From positions 37,048,714-37,112,713 of the forward strand of contig OZ012694.1 in the NCBI GenBank assembly GCA_963942565.1: a stretch of DNA of 64,000 bases, written 5' to 3'. Shown piece after piece: positions 13,131 to 22,895 of this stretch (within the stretch, counting starts at the first letter, position 1; every line of letters begins with the position of its first letter). The position numbers and the translations under genes are program-made. Below the pieces are notes generated by a model. It did not search any database. It saw nothing but the letters and a program-made list of their open reading frames with translations, and had not been told where the DNA came from. The stretch is from Maea johnstoni (lineage: Eukaryota > Annelida > Polychaeta > Spionida > Magelonidae).

Positions 13131-16100
13131 ATGGGACAATGTCCAACTTATGTTTCAATGCTAATTATTGCGTGTGTTATGTTTATATGCTATGATTCAG
13201 TGAACACAGCACAGACGAACAACAGTGAGCACAGACTGGATGAAGTGACGGGCACCGACATGCAGGAGGGTCCACGGCGGCACATAGGATCGCACCCCAG
13301 TTATACTGGCGAGCCCCGCTATGGTGCTGCTGTGGATACTCTACTGCTCGATGCAAGGCGTCATACTGTAGCGGAAGTGGTATGTATAGCAGGACAGAAC
13401 GATGGGTGGTGTGAGATTGATGAATATTTTATATTTAGTATCGACTCAATGACAATACTGACTCTACCTATGTATGAGTTAGGATGGTGCATATCTCCCC
13501 CCTTATGTGAACTGTGCATTGATTATATTTACTATAGAACATCTGGATGTTTAGAATATGCGCGCGACGGGAACCCCACCTGTCTATACTATGTACGAAC
13601 TACAGATAGAGTTATATTCATAAACCGTCAAAGGAGTATGTTTGACATTGTATATTACCGACGAATATATGTAGAACTGAGAGTAATTTTGTTACACCTT
13701 ACTATACTTCAGACTGGCCTGTGCGTCATCAGCAGCAGGGATCCACCGGTATCCGGAGGCAGCGACACAGAGGCATCGGATCTCCACGCAGTACATTGGG
13801 GGTCTATCGATAACGCAAGTAGACCACGTGGTTTGTACGCAAAAGTATGTAAGTGGGGACCGAATGCCTTTAGTGGCGACTGGCCATACGGCGACCGCGG
13901 ATCTCGTAACTGCCGTGACATTATGTTATGTTATAACTTAATATGTAAGATTTGTACAATTTTTGCTGGTATTGGTATATGGCATCACTATCTGTTAAAC
14001 CCCAATTGGGTGAGAGTACCATATGTGAGTAATGCATGTATACAGACAATGAATGATGGTTACTCTGGACATATCCGTTATGACCAATGCCGGTCCACTC
14101 GTAATTATCAGAATAAGACTCTTGTATGTCAACTTTGCTTCAAATGTACTCATTACAGAATCTGTCAGTGCGGGTATTTCCTGACACGAACTACAGGTAG
14201 AATAGACGTCATAAACTGTCACAGGAAAATATCTATATGCGTGCGATATGCGTACTACGAGAATCACCCTTGCTCCTACTATACACTAACTGCAGATAGA
14301 GTGATATTCATAATGTGTCACATGAGTATACTTGAACCTGATTGGTGCCAACGAACCATTAGAGAACTGAATGTAATATTGTTGCCTCTTGCTATACTTC
14401 AGAAGGACCTGTCCGACACCAGTAGCAGGGATCCACCGGTACCCGGGGGCAGCGACACATGGGCGACGGATCTCCACATAGTACACTGGGGGTCTATCGA
14501 TAGCACAATAAGACCACAGGGTTTGTACGTAGAAGTATGTAAGTGGGGACCGAATGCCTTATGTGGCGACTGGCCATACGGCGACCGTGGATCTCATAAC
14601 TCCCGTGTTATAATTCTGTGCTGTGAATTAATATATAAGATGTGTATAATGTATGTTTCTAAGTGCAAATGGCATCGCTATCTGTCAAACTTCGTATGTG
14701 TAAAAATATCCCACCTGAGGGATCCAATGAATAATGAGCAATATGGTTACAACAGCTATGTAAACTTAGTACAATCGTGTATCTGGAGAATGCTAACTAT
14801 GCCATTACTATCCCGTTGTAATACGAGGCAGGAAGTGTATCGAAGTGCCTACGCTAACATTAACGATGTTGAATGCCTACTGAGGGAGTGTATATTACTG
14901 CCACCATTGATTCTGATAGGATATTTTCTTAGTATGTTACAGGAACCACTGACGAAGTCATGCAAGCCCGACATGCGCTGCGGCTGGGACCTTGTGAATG
15001 GTGACCCCCTAGCGCCCCTGACGACGGCATGGCGTGCGTGTGGTGAGAAGAATACGTCAGATGTATGCCCATTGACCACTTTAGTGGACGGTGGGGGCGA
15101 TAGGGGGCGCACCAACGCAAACAGACTCTTGCGGCACCAGGGTCCTAGCGGCGGCGAGGTGGGGCATGTGAGACCCGCTACGGTACTGTACGGACCTTTA
15201 ATGGGCATGATGATGTGTCAGCAATACTGTGAGACGTATGATTTCAATATATGGGTGAACATTAATCCTTGTACGATGTTGAACGAGCTTGAGAACGTGA
15301 CAACCAGTATAGATAGCCCATCACGATCTATGAAAGCAGCTAATGAACGAATGTCAGACACAAATGAGAACTGTGATGATATTAAAATGTCCTTTATCTG
15401 TGACCATGGGTTACTGAATCTATTATTTAAAATATTACTTAAATTGAATCAGTATGCGTACCACTACTGCTGCAATCTATATGGCATTATGAAACTGACG
15501 ATTCTTTCTATTGTGCAATTACAGTACCGATGCAATGATGAGACATACCGAGTGATGACCGATGACCCGGGGATGCGTCGCATACACCCCCCACCGCTTC
15601 GTACAACCTTGGAACTCACCGACTCTGAGAGACATCGCATCACTTCTCCGTATTCCTGGTGCTGTCATGATATGATCAGATTAGACTCTAGCCCACACCA
15701 CAAAGGCTATAGCAGTGCTCTAGGAGAACAACGGCGTCGTTGCGGTGTCAAGAACGGTAGAGACTATAGTTGTAAGGCGGTGCACGTACTGACAATGCTT
15801 GAGTGTTCGACAAGTGACAAATACAATGCAAGCATTTTCGGAGCGTGCAATGCGACCTATTCTAGGGTCATCTTTATCATAGACGGTTATGTGAGAAATG
15901 AATTAATGTACAAATGTATGCTGACTTACCTGATACTCACTGGTGGCGGTATTCCTGATGAGGTTAATAACTCTGTGAAAATGGCTAAAGAGGTTAATGA
16001 CATAACTTACCTGGTACGCTGTGATGGCATTAACTTACCTATGAGAGCTGAATACAGATTGTCATATATGATATCCTGTACTAAAGCCTGTTTTGTGATC

Positions 16101-16145
16101 ATTTACTCGAGAACCAGAATATGCCAGGACAACAAAATGCGTTAA
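13131..16145 (+). CDS. LINE middle frame: cysteine-rich protein of unknown function with a predicted signal peptide
   Basis: 1004 residues from the ATG at 13131 (the frame is open a further 14 codons upstream, with no earlier in-frame ATG). The N-terminus MGQCPTYVS, then MLIIACVMFICY, then DSVNTA/QT reads as a secretory signal peptide. There are about 60 cysteines by hand count, many tyrosines and several N-X-S/T sites. Two tandem blocks of about 230 residues repeat (cores HWGSID, VCKWGPNA and GDWPYGDRGS at about 13792-13910 and 14482-14600). I see no RT, endonuclease, protease, zinc-knuckle or RRM motif, and no clear C-terminal membrane anchor. It lies between ORF1 and ORF2 of a LINE, where no third long frame is normal. 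An open frame this long cannot be chance, but whether a protein is made is unknown. It could be a captured host gene, a lineage-specific ORF, or a secreted factor; I assign no function. Confidence 0.65.
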   Translation: MGQCPTYVSMLIIACVMFICYDSVNTAQTNNSEHRLDEVTGTDMQEGPRRHIGSHPSYTGEPRYGAAVDTLLLDARRHTVAEVVCIAGQNDGWCEIDEYFIFSIDSMTILTLPMYELGWCISPPLCELCIDYIYYRTSGCLEYARDGNPTCLYYVRTTDRVIFINRQRSMFDIVYYRRIYVELRVILLHLTILQTGLCVISSRDPPVSGGSDTEASDLHAVHWGSIDNASRPRGLYAKVCKWGPNAFSGDWPYGDRGSRNCRDIMLCYNLICKICTIFAGIGIWHHYLLNPNWVRVPYVSNACIQTMNDGYSGHIRYDQCRSTRNYQNKTLVCQLCFKCTHYRICQCGYFLTRTTGRIDVINCHRKISICVRYAYYENHPCSYYTLTADRVIFIMCHMSILEPDWCQRTIRELNVILLPLAILQKDLSDTSSRDPPVPGGSDTWATDLHIVHWGSIDSTIRPQGLYVEVCKWGPNALCGDWPYGDRGSHNSRVIILCCELIYKMCIMYVSKCKWHRYLSNFVCVKISHLRDPMNNEQYGYNSYVNLVQSCIWRMLTMPLLSRCNTRQEVYRSAYANINDVECLLRECILLPPLILIGYFLSMLQEPLTKSCKPDMRCGWDLVNGDPLAPLTTAWRACGEKNTSDVCPLTTLVDGGGDRGRTNANRLLRHQGPSGGEVGHVRPATVLYGPLMGMMMCQQYCETYDFNIWVNINPCTMLNELENVTTSIDSPSRSMKAANERMSDTNENCDDIKMSFICDHGLLNLLFKILLKLNQYAYHYCCNLYGIMKLTILSIVQLQYRCNDETYRVMTDDPGMRRIHPPPLRTTLELTDSERHRITSPYSWCCHDMIRLDSSPHHKGYSSALGEQRRRCGVKNGRDYSCKAVHVLTMLECSTSDKYNASIFGACNATYSRVIFIIDGYVRNELMYKCMLTYLILTGGGIPDEVNNSVKMAKEVNDITYLVRCDGINLPMRAEYRLSYMISCTKACFVIIYSRTRICQDNKMR
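13380..14760 (+). repeat. In-frame tandem duplication of about 690 bp inside the middle LINE frame
   Basis: The segments around 13680-13980 and 14370-14670 align at a spacing of 690 bases (230 codons), for example GGCAGCGACACA at 13757 and 14447. The GC-rich core is best conserved; the AT-rich part is looser. The spacing is a multiple of three, so both copies stay in one frame. Confidence 0.75.
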
Positions 16146-19100
16146 AAATTGGCTGCTGGAACAGCCGAGGAATGAGTGCCTCGATTCCATTCCTGAGAAA
16201 ATCATTAAGGGAAAACGACATATTCATGATAAGTGAGCATTGGCTCCACAGCAATCGTTTACATGTGCTTGATGAGGTTGATAACAATTTCAATTACCAT
16301 GCTCAGGCGAGCAAGAATTCATCTGAAGAGGTATACGGGATTAAGAGAGGTCAAGGGGGGGTGGGAATCTTTTGGAATAAGAGATTAAAGGGTGTATCTA
16401 TAATTGAAACGTTAAAACACGACCGTATCTGTGGAATCAGAATGGAGAGTACTGATGGAGTAGTTTTTGTATTCTTATCCGTTTACCTACCTGCGAGTGG
16501 GTCCAGAGAGAGTCATTCAATTACAATAGACGAACTTTCTAGTTACGTTGAAGGATTAGATGACAATATTATACCAATAGTAGGGGGAGATTTTAACGGA
16601 GATATAGGTGATCAGGGGGGCCCCCGGGGCATCGGTCGTGCAACTAAGGCTGGCCTAAATGTCTTAAGCTTTATGAAAGATCATAACTTGATAGCTGTGA
16701 ACCTAATGAGCAAATCCACAGGCTCTAGAAGAACTTATGAAGGGCACAACGGTAGTTCAACTATAGACTACGTTATGATCCCTGAGTACTTAAGAGACAA
16801 TGTAATTAGCTGTCACACTGGAAATAACTATGCCCTAAATACCTCTGATCATCTATCAGTCGAAGTGAATCTCGCTTTAACTCTCTTGCCGAGGTGCATT
16901 GAATTAGAGACTCAACAACAAAAGTTGAGATGGGATAAACTGCATAACAACCAATTGTTGGATAACTATCAGAGGGCTGTTGATAATGAACTATGGGTAA
17001 TTGAGAATAGATTAAGGGATACAATAGAGGTGACCCCAGTTGCCATCGACAATGCTTTTGATAATATGGTGGATGCCATTCATACGGCTGCATTAATTGT
17101 ACCCAGGAGTAAATTCATTAAACATTTGAAGCCCTTCTGGTGTAATGAATTAACCATACTTAAGAAAGATAAAATGACGTGGTTTAAGAGATGGAAAGAG
17201 GAGGGGAGGTCACTAGACGATAATAACTTTACAAGAATAAGAATGAAAGCCACAAAGAAAGCCTTTTGTAAAAGAGTTAAACAGTTAAGTAAAAGTTATT
17301 ACAACCAAATGGTAGCGGAGGCAGCTAGTAAAGCTGAACTGAACTTAAATGACTTTTGGAAGTTTGTGAGAAACATTAAAGGGAAAAAGAAGAGCTCGTT
17401 TAACGCAATTAAGAATCGGCATGATAAGGTTGTATATGAATTAGATGAGGTGTTGGAGGAATGGCGAGTTCATTTCGACAACCTCAGCAAACCGAAGAAT
17501 GAACCAAGGTTTAATCAAACAAACTTTCGTAAGGTATCACAGAAGATTAATGAATGGGTATCAGAAAGGGATACGAGTGAATTTCTTGAAGTACCTTTTA
17601 GTGACGAGGAGGTTAAAGGTGCAATAAGCAAATTAAACTGTGGTAAAACTCCAGGGCATGACCAGATAACTAGTGAGCATATTAAATATGCTGGCAGAGG
17701 GCTCATACGGCTTATATGTCTCCTTTTGAATCTATGTGTGCAAATTGAGTACATCCCACAGAATTTCAGGAAAGGGGTACAAGTACCCCTATACAAAGGA
17801 AAAAATACTTGTCCCCTTAGTACTGATAATTACAGAGGCATAACGCTTCTATCGACCTTCAATAAACTATTTGAAGCTATATTATGGGAGAGAATCCAGC
17901 CCTGGTGGTTTGATAGTCAAGCTACCTCAGTGTTACAGGGAGCAGCCCGAAAAGGCTTCTCATGTGTCCATACAGCCCTCACGCTGCAAGAGACGATTTC
18001 TAAACAGCGTGAGGGAGGTCAGAAGGTCTTCGTGGCGTATTATGACGTCTCGAAGGCCTTTGATTCTGTATGGACAGATGGGTTGTTCTACCAACTATAC
18101 AAGATAGGCATTAAAGGTAATCTCTGGAGAATTTTATACAAATCCTACGAAAATTTCCAATGCTGTGTCCGAATAGGGTCAAAAGTCTCAACAACCTATA
18201 CTATGGACTGTGGCATCCATCAGGGGGGTTATTTATCGTTAATTAAGTATACGGCTTATGTGGACTCTTTAATATCTAAACTCGCTGAATCCAACCTGTG
18301 CTGTGATATCTACAGAGTGAAGACCTCGCCTGTCGGCTATGCCGACGATTTAGCTGCATGTACGATATCTAAGCGCAGGATGGATATGGTGATGGACAAA
18401 GTCTACCAGCATGGAAATGACTGGCGGTATTCATTTAATGCCTCGAAAAGCGCGGTCCTGGTATTCGGCGAGAATAAGAAAGATAGGAGAATAGGTGCTG
18501 AAAACAGGATGTTCTCACTTGGTGGCAAAAGAGTTAAAGAGCGTCTATATTACGATCACGTGGGCGTTAAGACATGTGTAGATGGGGATACCCACGTTAG
18601 AACTGCTGAAAAAGTCATTAAGGCAAGAAAGGCTCTGAATTTCTCGACTAACCTAGGCATAAGAAAGGGTGGGCTGAACCTTAAGACATGTAATCTAATC
18701 TATTGGACTTTCGTAGTACCTACATTACTTTTTGGCTGTGAATCATGGGTAATTAAAGATAAAGACGTAGATCTGATAAGAGGGTTCCAAAGATTCGCAG
18801 CTCGACGCATTCAGAGGTTACATTATAACTCACTCAATGTGACTAGTTTTGCATGCTTAGGGTGGATGGACCTGATAACATTCATAAAAGCGCGCAAAAT
18901 AGTATTTGTACGCACAATACTGAACATGAACGAAAACATGCCAATCCGAAGAGTATTTATTGAAAGGCTTAGAGAATACCAAGTAGGATGTGACAATCCA
19001 TATGATAGCCCGGTAATACAAGTGTTACAGTACTGCTCTGAATTTGGTCTGATGGGATTAGTTGATCAAATGGCGCATGGTCATGTCCTCAGTAAAGTTG

Positions 19101-19618
19101 GGTGGAAAAATATGGTCTGGAAGAAAGCCTGGTCATTGGAAGACAGAGAGTGGACAGAGGTTAAACTCGGTAATGAAAAAATGGACCTTATTCGAAGAGT
19201 AACTATGAAGCCTATATACTCTGTTTGGTGGGCATTGGCCGACAGAGCCCAGTCCTACATGAGGCGGTGTGAAATAATGGTTAAACTACTTTGTCACGCG
19301 AGTAAGCTAAAAGCCGATGATTGTAGATTTAACAGGGCCTCTTTTAGTAACAGATGCTGTACACTCTGTGTCCATCCATCACTCGAGAATACAATACATA
19401 TGGTCATGCAGTGCCCGTCCCAGGATGAGTTAAGAGAAGAAATGTACAACTCAATAGCAGAACTAGGGAGGAATCTGGAGAGAGTGTGTACATATGATAT
19501 CCTGATGGGAAAGACAATTGATGGCTGGAGTGATGATGACATGATCCCCATTAGGAAGATCACATGTACATACATCACCAAGATGTACTACAAGGTACTA
19601 AACTCAAGAATAGTGTGA
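16121..19618 (+). CDS. LINE ORF2: AP endonuclease and reverse transcriptase
   Basis: 1165 residues. The N-terminal AP-endonuclease domain (about 8-255) has WNSRG at 13-17, SEHW at 38-41 (catalytic Glu), GGDFNGDIG at 155-163, TIDYV at 214-218 and SDH at 242-244, all expected positions. The RT domain (about 490-800) has GKTPGHDQI near 508-516, DNYRGITLLST near 569-579, YDVSKAFDSVW at 641-651, HQGG at 700-703 and GYADDLA at 739-745. A C-terminal zinc-knuckle-like cluster is C1080, C1083, H1093 and C1098. There is no RNase H domain. It nicks the target and copies the element RNA there (target-primed reverse transcription). It overlaps the middle frame by 25 bases in another frame, which suggests translation by reinitiation. 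All catalytic residues I can check are present, so the copy may be active. Confidence 0.92.
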   Translation: MPGQQNALKIGCWNSRGMSASIPFLRKSLRENDIFMISEHWLHSNRLHVLDEVDNNFNYHAQASKNSSEEVYGIKRGQGGVGIFWNKRLKGVSIIETLKHDRICGIRMESTDGVVFVFLSVYLPASGSRESHSITIDELSSYVEGLDDNIIPIVGGDFNGDIGDQGGPRGIGRATKAGLNVLSFMKDHNLIAVNLMSKSTGSRRTYEGHNGSSTIDYVMIPEYLRDNVISCHTGNNYALNTSDHLSVEVNLALTLLPRCIELETQQQKLRWDKLHNNQLLDNYQRAVDNELWVIENRLRDTIEVTPVAIDNAFDNMVDAIHTAALIVPRSKFIKHLKPFWCNELTILKKDKMTWFKRWKEEGRSLDDNNFTRIRMKATKKAFCKRVKQLSKSYYNQMVAEAASKAELNLNDFWKFVRNIKGKKKSSFNAIKNRHDKVVYELDEVLEEWRVHFDNLSKPKNEPRFNQTNFRKVSQKINEWVSERDTSEFLEVPFSDEEVKGAISKLNCGKTPGHDQITSEHIKYAGRGLIRLICLLLNLCVQIEYIPQNFRKGVQVPLYKGKNTCPLSTDNYRGITLLSTFNKLFEAILWERIQPWWFDSQATSVLQGAARKGFSCVHTALTLQETISKQREGGQKVFVAYYDVSKAFDSVWTDGLFYQLYKIGIKGNLWRILYKSYENFQCCVRIGSKVSTTYTMDCGIHQGGYLSLIKYTAYVDSLISKLAESNLCCDIYRVKTSPVGYADDLAACTISKRRMDMVMDKVYQHGNDWRYSFNASKSAVLVFGENKKDRRIGAENRMFSLGGKRVKERLYYDHVGVKTCVDGDTHVRTAEKVIKARKALNFSTNLGIRKGGLNLKTCNLIYWTFVVPTLLFGCESWVIKDKDVDLIRGFQRFAARRIQRLHYNSLNVTSFACLGWMDLITFIKARKIVFVRTILNMNENMPIRRVFIERLREYQVGCDNPYDSPVIQVLQYCSEFGLMGLVDQMAHGHVLSKVGWKNMVWKKAWSLEDREWTEVKLGNEKMDLIRRVTMKPIYSVWWALADRAQSYMRRCEIMVKLLCHASKLKADDCRFNRASFSNRCCTLCVHPSLENTIHMVMQCPSQDELREEMYNSIAELGRNLERVCTYDILMGKTIDGWSDDDMIPIRKITCTYITKMYYKVLNSRIV

Positions 19619-19919
19619 TAAAGTACATATTTGTTTCTCTATAACCTGGAGATGCTAACTGCATGACCATAGTATTCGTACTATGGACCTAATACTTGTA
19701 AAGGTATTGCAGCTGATACACTGAACAATCAGCATTTTACGTATCTACCAGAACAAACGTAGCCATAATGATGTCGTATTAAATAACCTGTTTTTCTGAT
19801 TTTTTCTGTTTCATTGCTAACCATGTTTATTTCTTATTATGTTCATTTGTTATTATTTATAGTATTATGTGCAATTTTTGTAAATGATTTTTACAAGCAA
19901 ATAAATGTACTACTACTAC
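19619..19919 (+). other. LINE 3' UTR with AATAAA and (TAC)n tail
   Basis: Short 3' UTR with AATAAA at 19900-19905, followed by TGTACTACTACTACT. Short tandem repeats rather than poly(A) at the 3' end are usual for the CR1/L2 side of the LINE tree. Confidence 0.7.
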
Positions 19920-19953
19920 TTTAAATTATCCTAAAACATGTGTAAGTAAAAAA
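19920..19953. repeat. Candidate LINE target-site duplication, right
   Basis: Exact partner of 10055-10088. Confidence 0.6.
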
Positions 19954-20612
19954 AATAAAAAGAAATTTAAAAAAAATCCCAGTGTTTTAATTATCGTAAA
20001 ACATGTGTTAGTATTTTTTTTTTAAATCCAGTGTTTTAAACTATCCTTAAAAATGTGTTGGTAAAAAAATGAATAAGAGAAAATCAAATGTTTTAAATCA
20101 TCCTAAAATATGTGTAAGTAATCTTTTTTTTTTAATAAAAAAAATCCAGTGTTTTAAATTATCCTTAAAAAGTGTGTAAGTAAAAGAATTTTTTTTGTTT
20201 AATTATCAGTTTTTAAATCATCAAGTAAAAAAAATAATTAAAAACTGAAAAAAACTCTAGTGTTTTGAATCAAAACACTGGAATATTTTTTAATTTTTTA
20301 ATTTTTTTTTACTAACACATGTTTTAGAATAATTTAAAACACTAGAATTTTAAAAAAAAATTCACTAACACATGTATTACTAGAGATATCATCCGGGGGG
20401 ATATTGTCCGGGGGAATATTGTCTGGGGGGATATTGGATCGGGGGGATTTTGTCCGGGGGGGTTTTGTTCTGGGGGGATATTGTCCAGGGGGATATTGTC
20501 CCGGGGGATATTGTCTGGGGGATATTGGACTGGGGGGATTTTGTCCGGGGGGATATTGTCCTGGGGATATTGTCCAGGGGAATATTGTCCGGGGGGATAC
20601 TGTTCTAGAACC

Positions 20613-20621
20613 AGCTTACGT
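20613..20621. repeat. Target-site duplication of foldback element 1, right
   Basis: AGCTTACGT, the partner of 9905-9913. Confidence 0.85.
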
Positions 20622-20935
20622 CGCTTGTCGACAAAGCAAGCTTTAAATAACAAAGAATCTTCTAATGAATGTACACATAGATGACCCACCATGTAAGGAA
20701 AACCGGTTTGTCAATGACTCTATACATTAATGTGTTGTTACAGGAATCGTTGTATTCTTTGTCTTCCAATTGCCAGGCAATATCCCATATCATTGTCTTC
20801 CACTCTGTTTGGCTTAGATAACACCCATTGTTGATCATAGCTTGGCAAATTTCTAAAATCCCGAATTCTTTGCATACATTCAAGATTTCAAAAATAGGGC
20901 TGTCTGATTCATTTCTGTAATAGTTTACTAAATCC
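20622..20935 (-). pseudogene. Old LINE ORF2 C-terminal fragment, split by the foldback element
   Basis: On the minus strand a 73-residue stretch (MNVCKEFGILEICQ..., TEWKTMIWDIAWQLEDKEY, DKPVFLTWWV) aligns with the C-terminal third of the intact LINE ORF2 nearby (YCSEFGLMGLVDQ, VGWKNMVWKKAWSLEDREW, MKPIYSVWWA). The upstream codons SDSPIFEIL match YDSPVIQVL. It is therefore a diverged relative of the same LINE group in the opposite direction. The coding similarity fades close to the foldback insertion point, and the rest should continue at 9904 and below. Confidence 0.65.
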
Positions 20936-21627
20936 GCGCTATATACCGCAGCACTATGAATTAAAAGGCGCTTTCAGATAGATTGTTAGTGTTCTATACT
21001 TTTTACAGGGCACTTTTACTTCAACATTTACATTAGGTGACTCTTGTACTTGATGTTTACTCTGTATTTGTAGTTATTTTCAGAAAATTAAAAGTATTTT
21101 AAATTGAGTCAAAACTATGTTACACTAGCTTCAGCCATCTCCCAATAGGCCTACATTGCCGCTGTTTTTATGGTTCGATTCGATTTTTCCAAGTAGGAAA
21201 ACATATACTACCACCACCTTAAGATACATGGAATATGCGTGAATAGGCAGTTAACAAACACAGTTTTCTTCTATGATTGTCATTCCTTCAGAAAGACAAC
21301 AATGCTTTTTGACAATTGTTAATGCATTTGGATCACTGGTCACTTTTATTGTATTTGTAATTAAGAGGGTCATTAATACATAGAAAATATCTTATATGAA
21401 CAAAATGTCGCAGATTCAGATTGAAATATCTTTTGTAACTGTTTAGATAAAATGCTCTAAATATGGTATTTGTTCACTTGTCGTCTTGTTTGTGACTTAC
21501 TTTTCAGCATATGTTCACAATAAAGACCTTTCACAATAGATCAAAAGTTGGTACACCTGCTTGATAGAAAATAGAACAACCAAAACAAATAAAGATAACC
21601 TCAATTACATCAGTCCAATTTGACCAT
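20936..21627. other. Intergenic DNA
   Basis: AT-rich single-copy-looking sequence; I see no gene, repeat or element end. Confidence 0.5.
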
Positions 21628-21914
21628 CTATATACTAATCGCCGTAGATCCGTAGGGCCGCGCCATTTTCTTCCGGTGCCGAGGCAGGTGGGACCACTTT
21701 TTTCTTATATTTCCGCATCTCAATTTAAATTTTTTGATTTGAAATTAATCTAATTCCACTTTCTGAGTTATATCTTATAGTTTATTAACGCAGCAATGTG
21801 AAATTTACCGATTTCTACTACGTTCGGCGATGTCCGCCGCGTGCAGCGTCTGCTACTCGGCGTTTTGGCGGCGCCCTCTATTGACAGTGATCGTAACTAA
21901 CATACGTCAGATTT

Positions 21915-22895
21915 TGCTTGAAGTATGAAATGAAATCATCTGAAGCTACGCCTTTGCGTGCGTCAATTCTAATGCGGTTTGGATTTTTAGAACCGCCACA
22001 AGTTCCTCTACATGCTTCTCAATTGGCTTTCGAATCTGTTAAGAAATGAAGATTTTGCGACAGGTTGAAATTGTTGTAATTTTTTGTCACTTTTTTTTCG
22101 CTGAATCTATGCTATCTTTTGGTCATTATGATGTGAAATGAACCGAAGCTATGCCTTTCCGTGGGTCAATTTTAATGCGATGCAGATTGTTAGAATCGCA
22201 ACAATTTCCTCTACATGCTTCTCAATTTGCTTTTTAAATCTGTTGCGAAATAAAGATTTTGCGAAAGGTTGAAATCTTAGTAAGTTTTATGCCAGCTTTA
22301 GTAGCGGTAGAAGTTGCCAGAGTAGTGGACTCAATGTTCACGGTATAAAATGAATTACTCGCCTTACCGTGGGTCAATTTTAATGCGGTTTAAATTGTTA
22401 AAACTGCCACAATTTATTCTACTTGCTGCTAATTAATTAATTTTAAAAGAAGGATTTGGCGATAGGTTGAAATATTAGTAATTTTCATGCCATCTGTAGT
22501 AGTGAGAAAAGTTGCCTGGGTGTTGGACTCAATGTTTACTGCAAAAATCTATGCTATCATTTGGTCAGTATGAAATGAAATCATCAGAAGCTTCGCCATT
22601 CCAGGGGTCAATTTTAATGCAGTTTGGATTGTTAGAACCACCACAATTCCGTCTACATGCTTTACCATTTGTTTTTAAATCTGTAGCGAAAGGAAGATTC
22701 TGGGAAGGGTTGAAATCTTAGTAAATTTTTGACATCTTTAGTAGCGGGAAAAGTTGCCACAGTCATGGATTCAATGTTAACGGCAAAAATAAATTACTCG
22801 CCAGATTTCAAATTTCTAAACCTCGCAATTCGTTCTACCAGCCTCTTACTGCTCTCTTAAACCTATTACAAAATGATGATTTTGCGACAGTTTGA
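21915..22895. repeat. Tandem repeat of about 210-220 bp inside the Helentron-like element, about five units
   Basis: Each unit contains variants of GGTCAATTTTAATGCGGTTT, then TTAGAACCGCCACAATT and CTACATGCTTCTCAATT. Units start near 21920, 22130, 22340, 22560 and 22780; the last is the most diverged. Confidence 0.8.

Larger units (their letters stand above)
10089..19919 (+). mobile_element. Full-length three-ORF LINE (CR1/L2-like)
   Basis: 9.83 kb with a very short 5' UTR (about 43 bases), ORF1, a 1004-residue middle frame, ORF2, a 300-base 3' UTR and a (TAC)n tail. All three frames are open from end to end, so it looks whole and young. Order and spacing: ORF1 ends 74 bases before the first ATG of the middle frame, whose end overlaps the ORF2 start by 25 bases. 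It sits inside a foldback element. The clade is judged from the AP-endonuclease plus RT build without RNase H and from the ORF1 type; CR1/L2 is the best guess, with Crack or Daphne as alternatives. Confidence 0.85.
9914..20612. mobile_element. TU-like foldback transposon, copy 1, with a LINE inserted
   Basis: Its ends are inverted: the left starts GGTATCAGGACAGTATCCCC and the right, read inward, starts GGTTCTAGAACAGTATCC. Both outer domains are iterations of a 15-bp unit, GGACAATATCCCCCC, with variants. Inner domains are AT-rich repeats containing TTTTAAATTATCCTAAAACA and its complement. Flanked by a 9-bp direct repeat. Without the 9.8-kb LINE it is about 0.87 kb, the same as copy 2 (55462-56354), which lies in opposite orientation. 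No transposase, so non-autonomous. The build (outer 15-bp iterations, inner domain, 8-9-bp duplications) matches my memory of the sea-urchin TU foldback family; a Mutator-like transposase is another possibility for the duplication size. Confidence 0.85.

Noticed and set aside
13131-16145. Calling the middle LINE frame an envelope glycoprotein
   Set aside because: Signal peptide and cysteines fit, but there is no visible cleavage site, fusion segment or C-terminal anchor.
20342-20692. Pro/Gly-rich frames at foldback ends (PPGQYPPGQ-type), also 55375-55566 and 56130-56429
   Set aside because: The 15-bp iteration is five codons long and so stays open; collagen-like look is a side effect.
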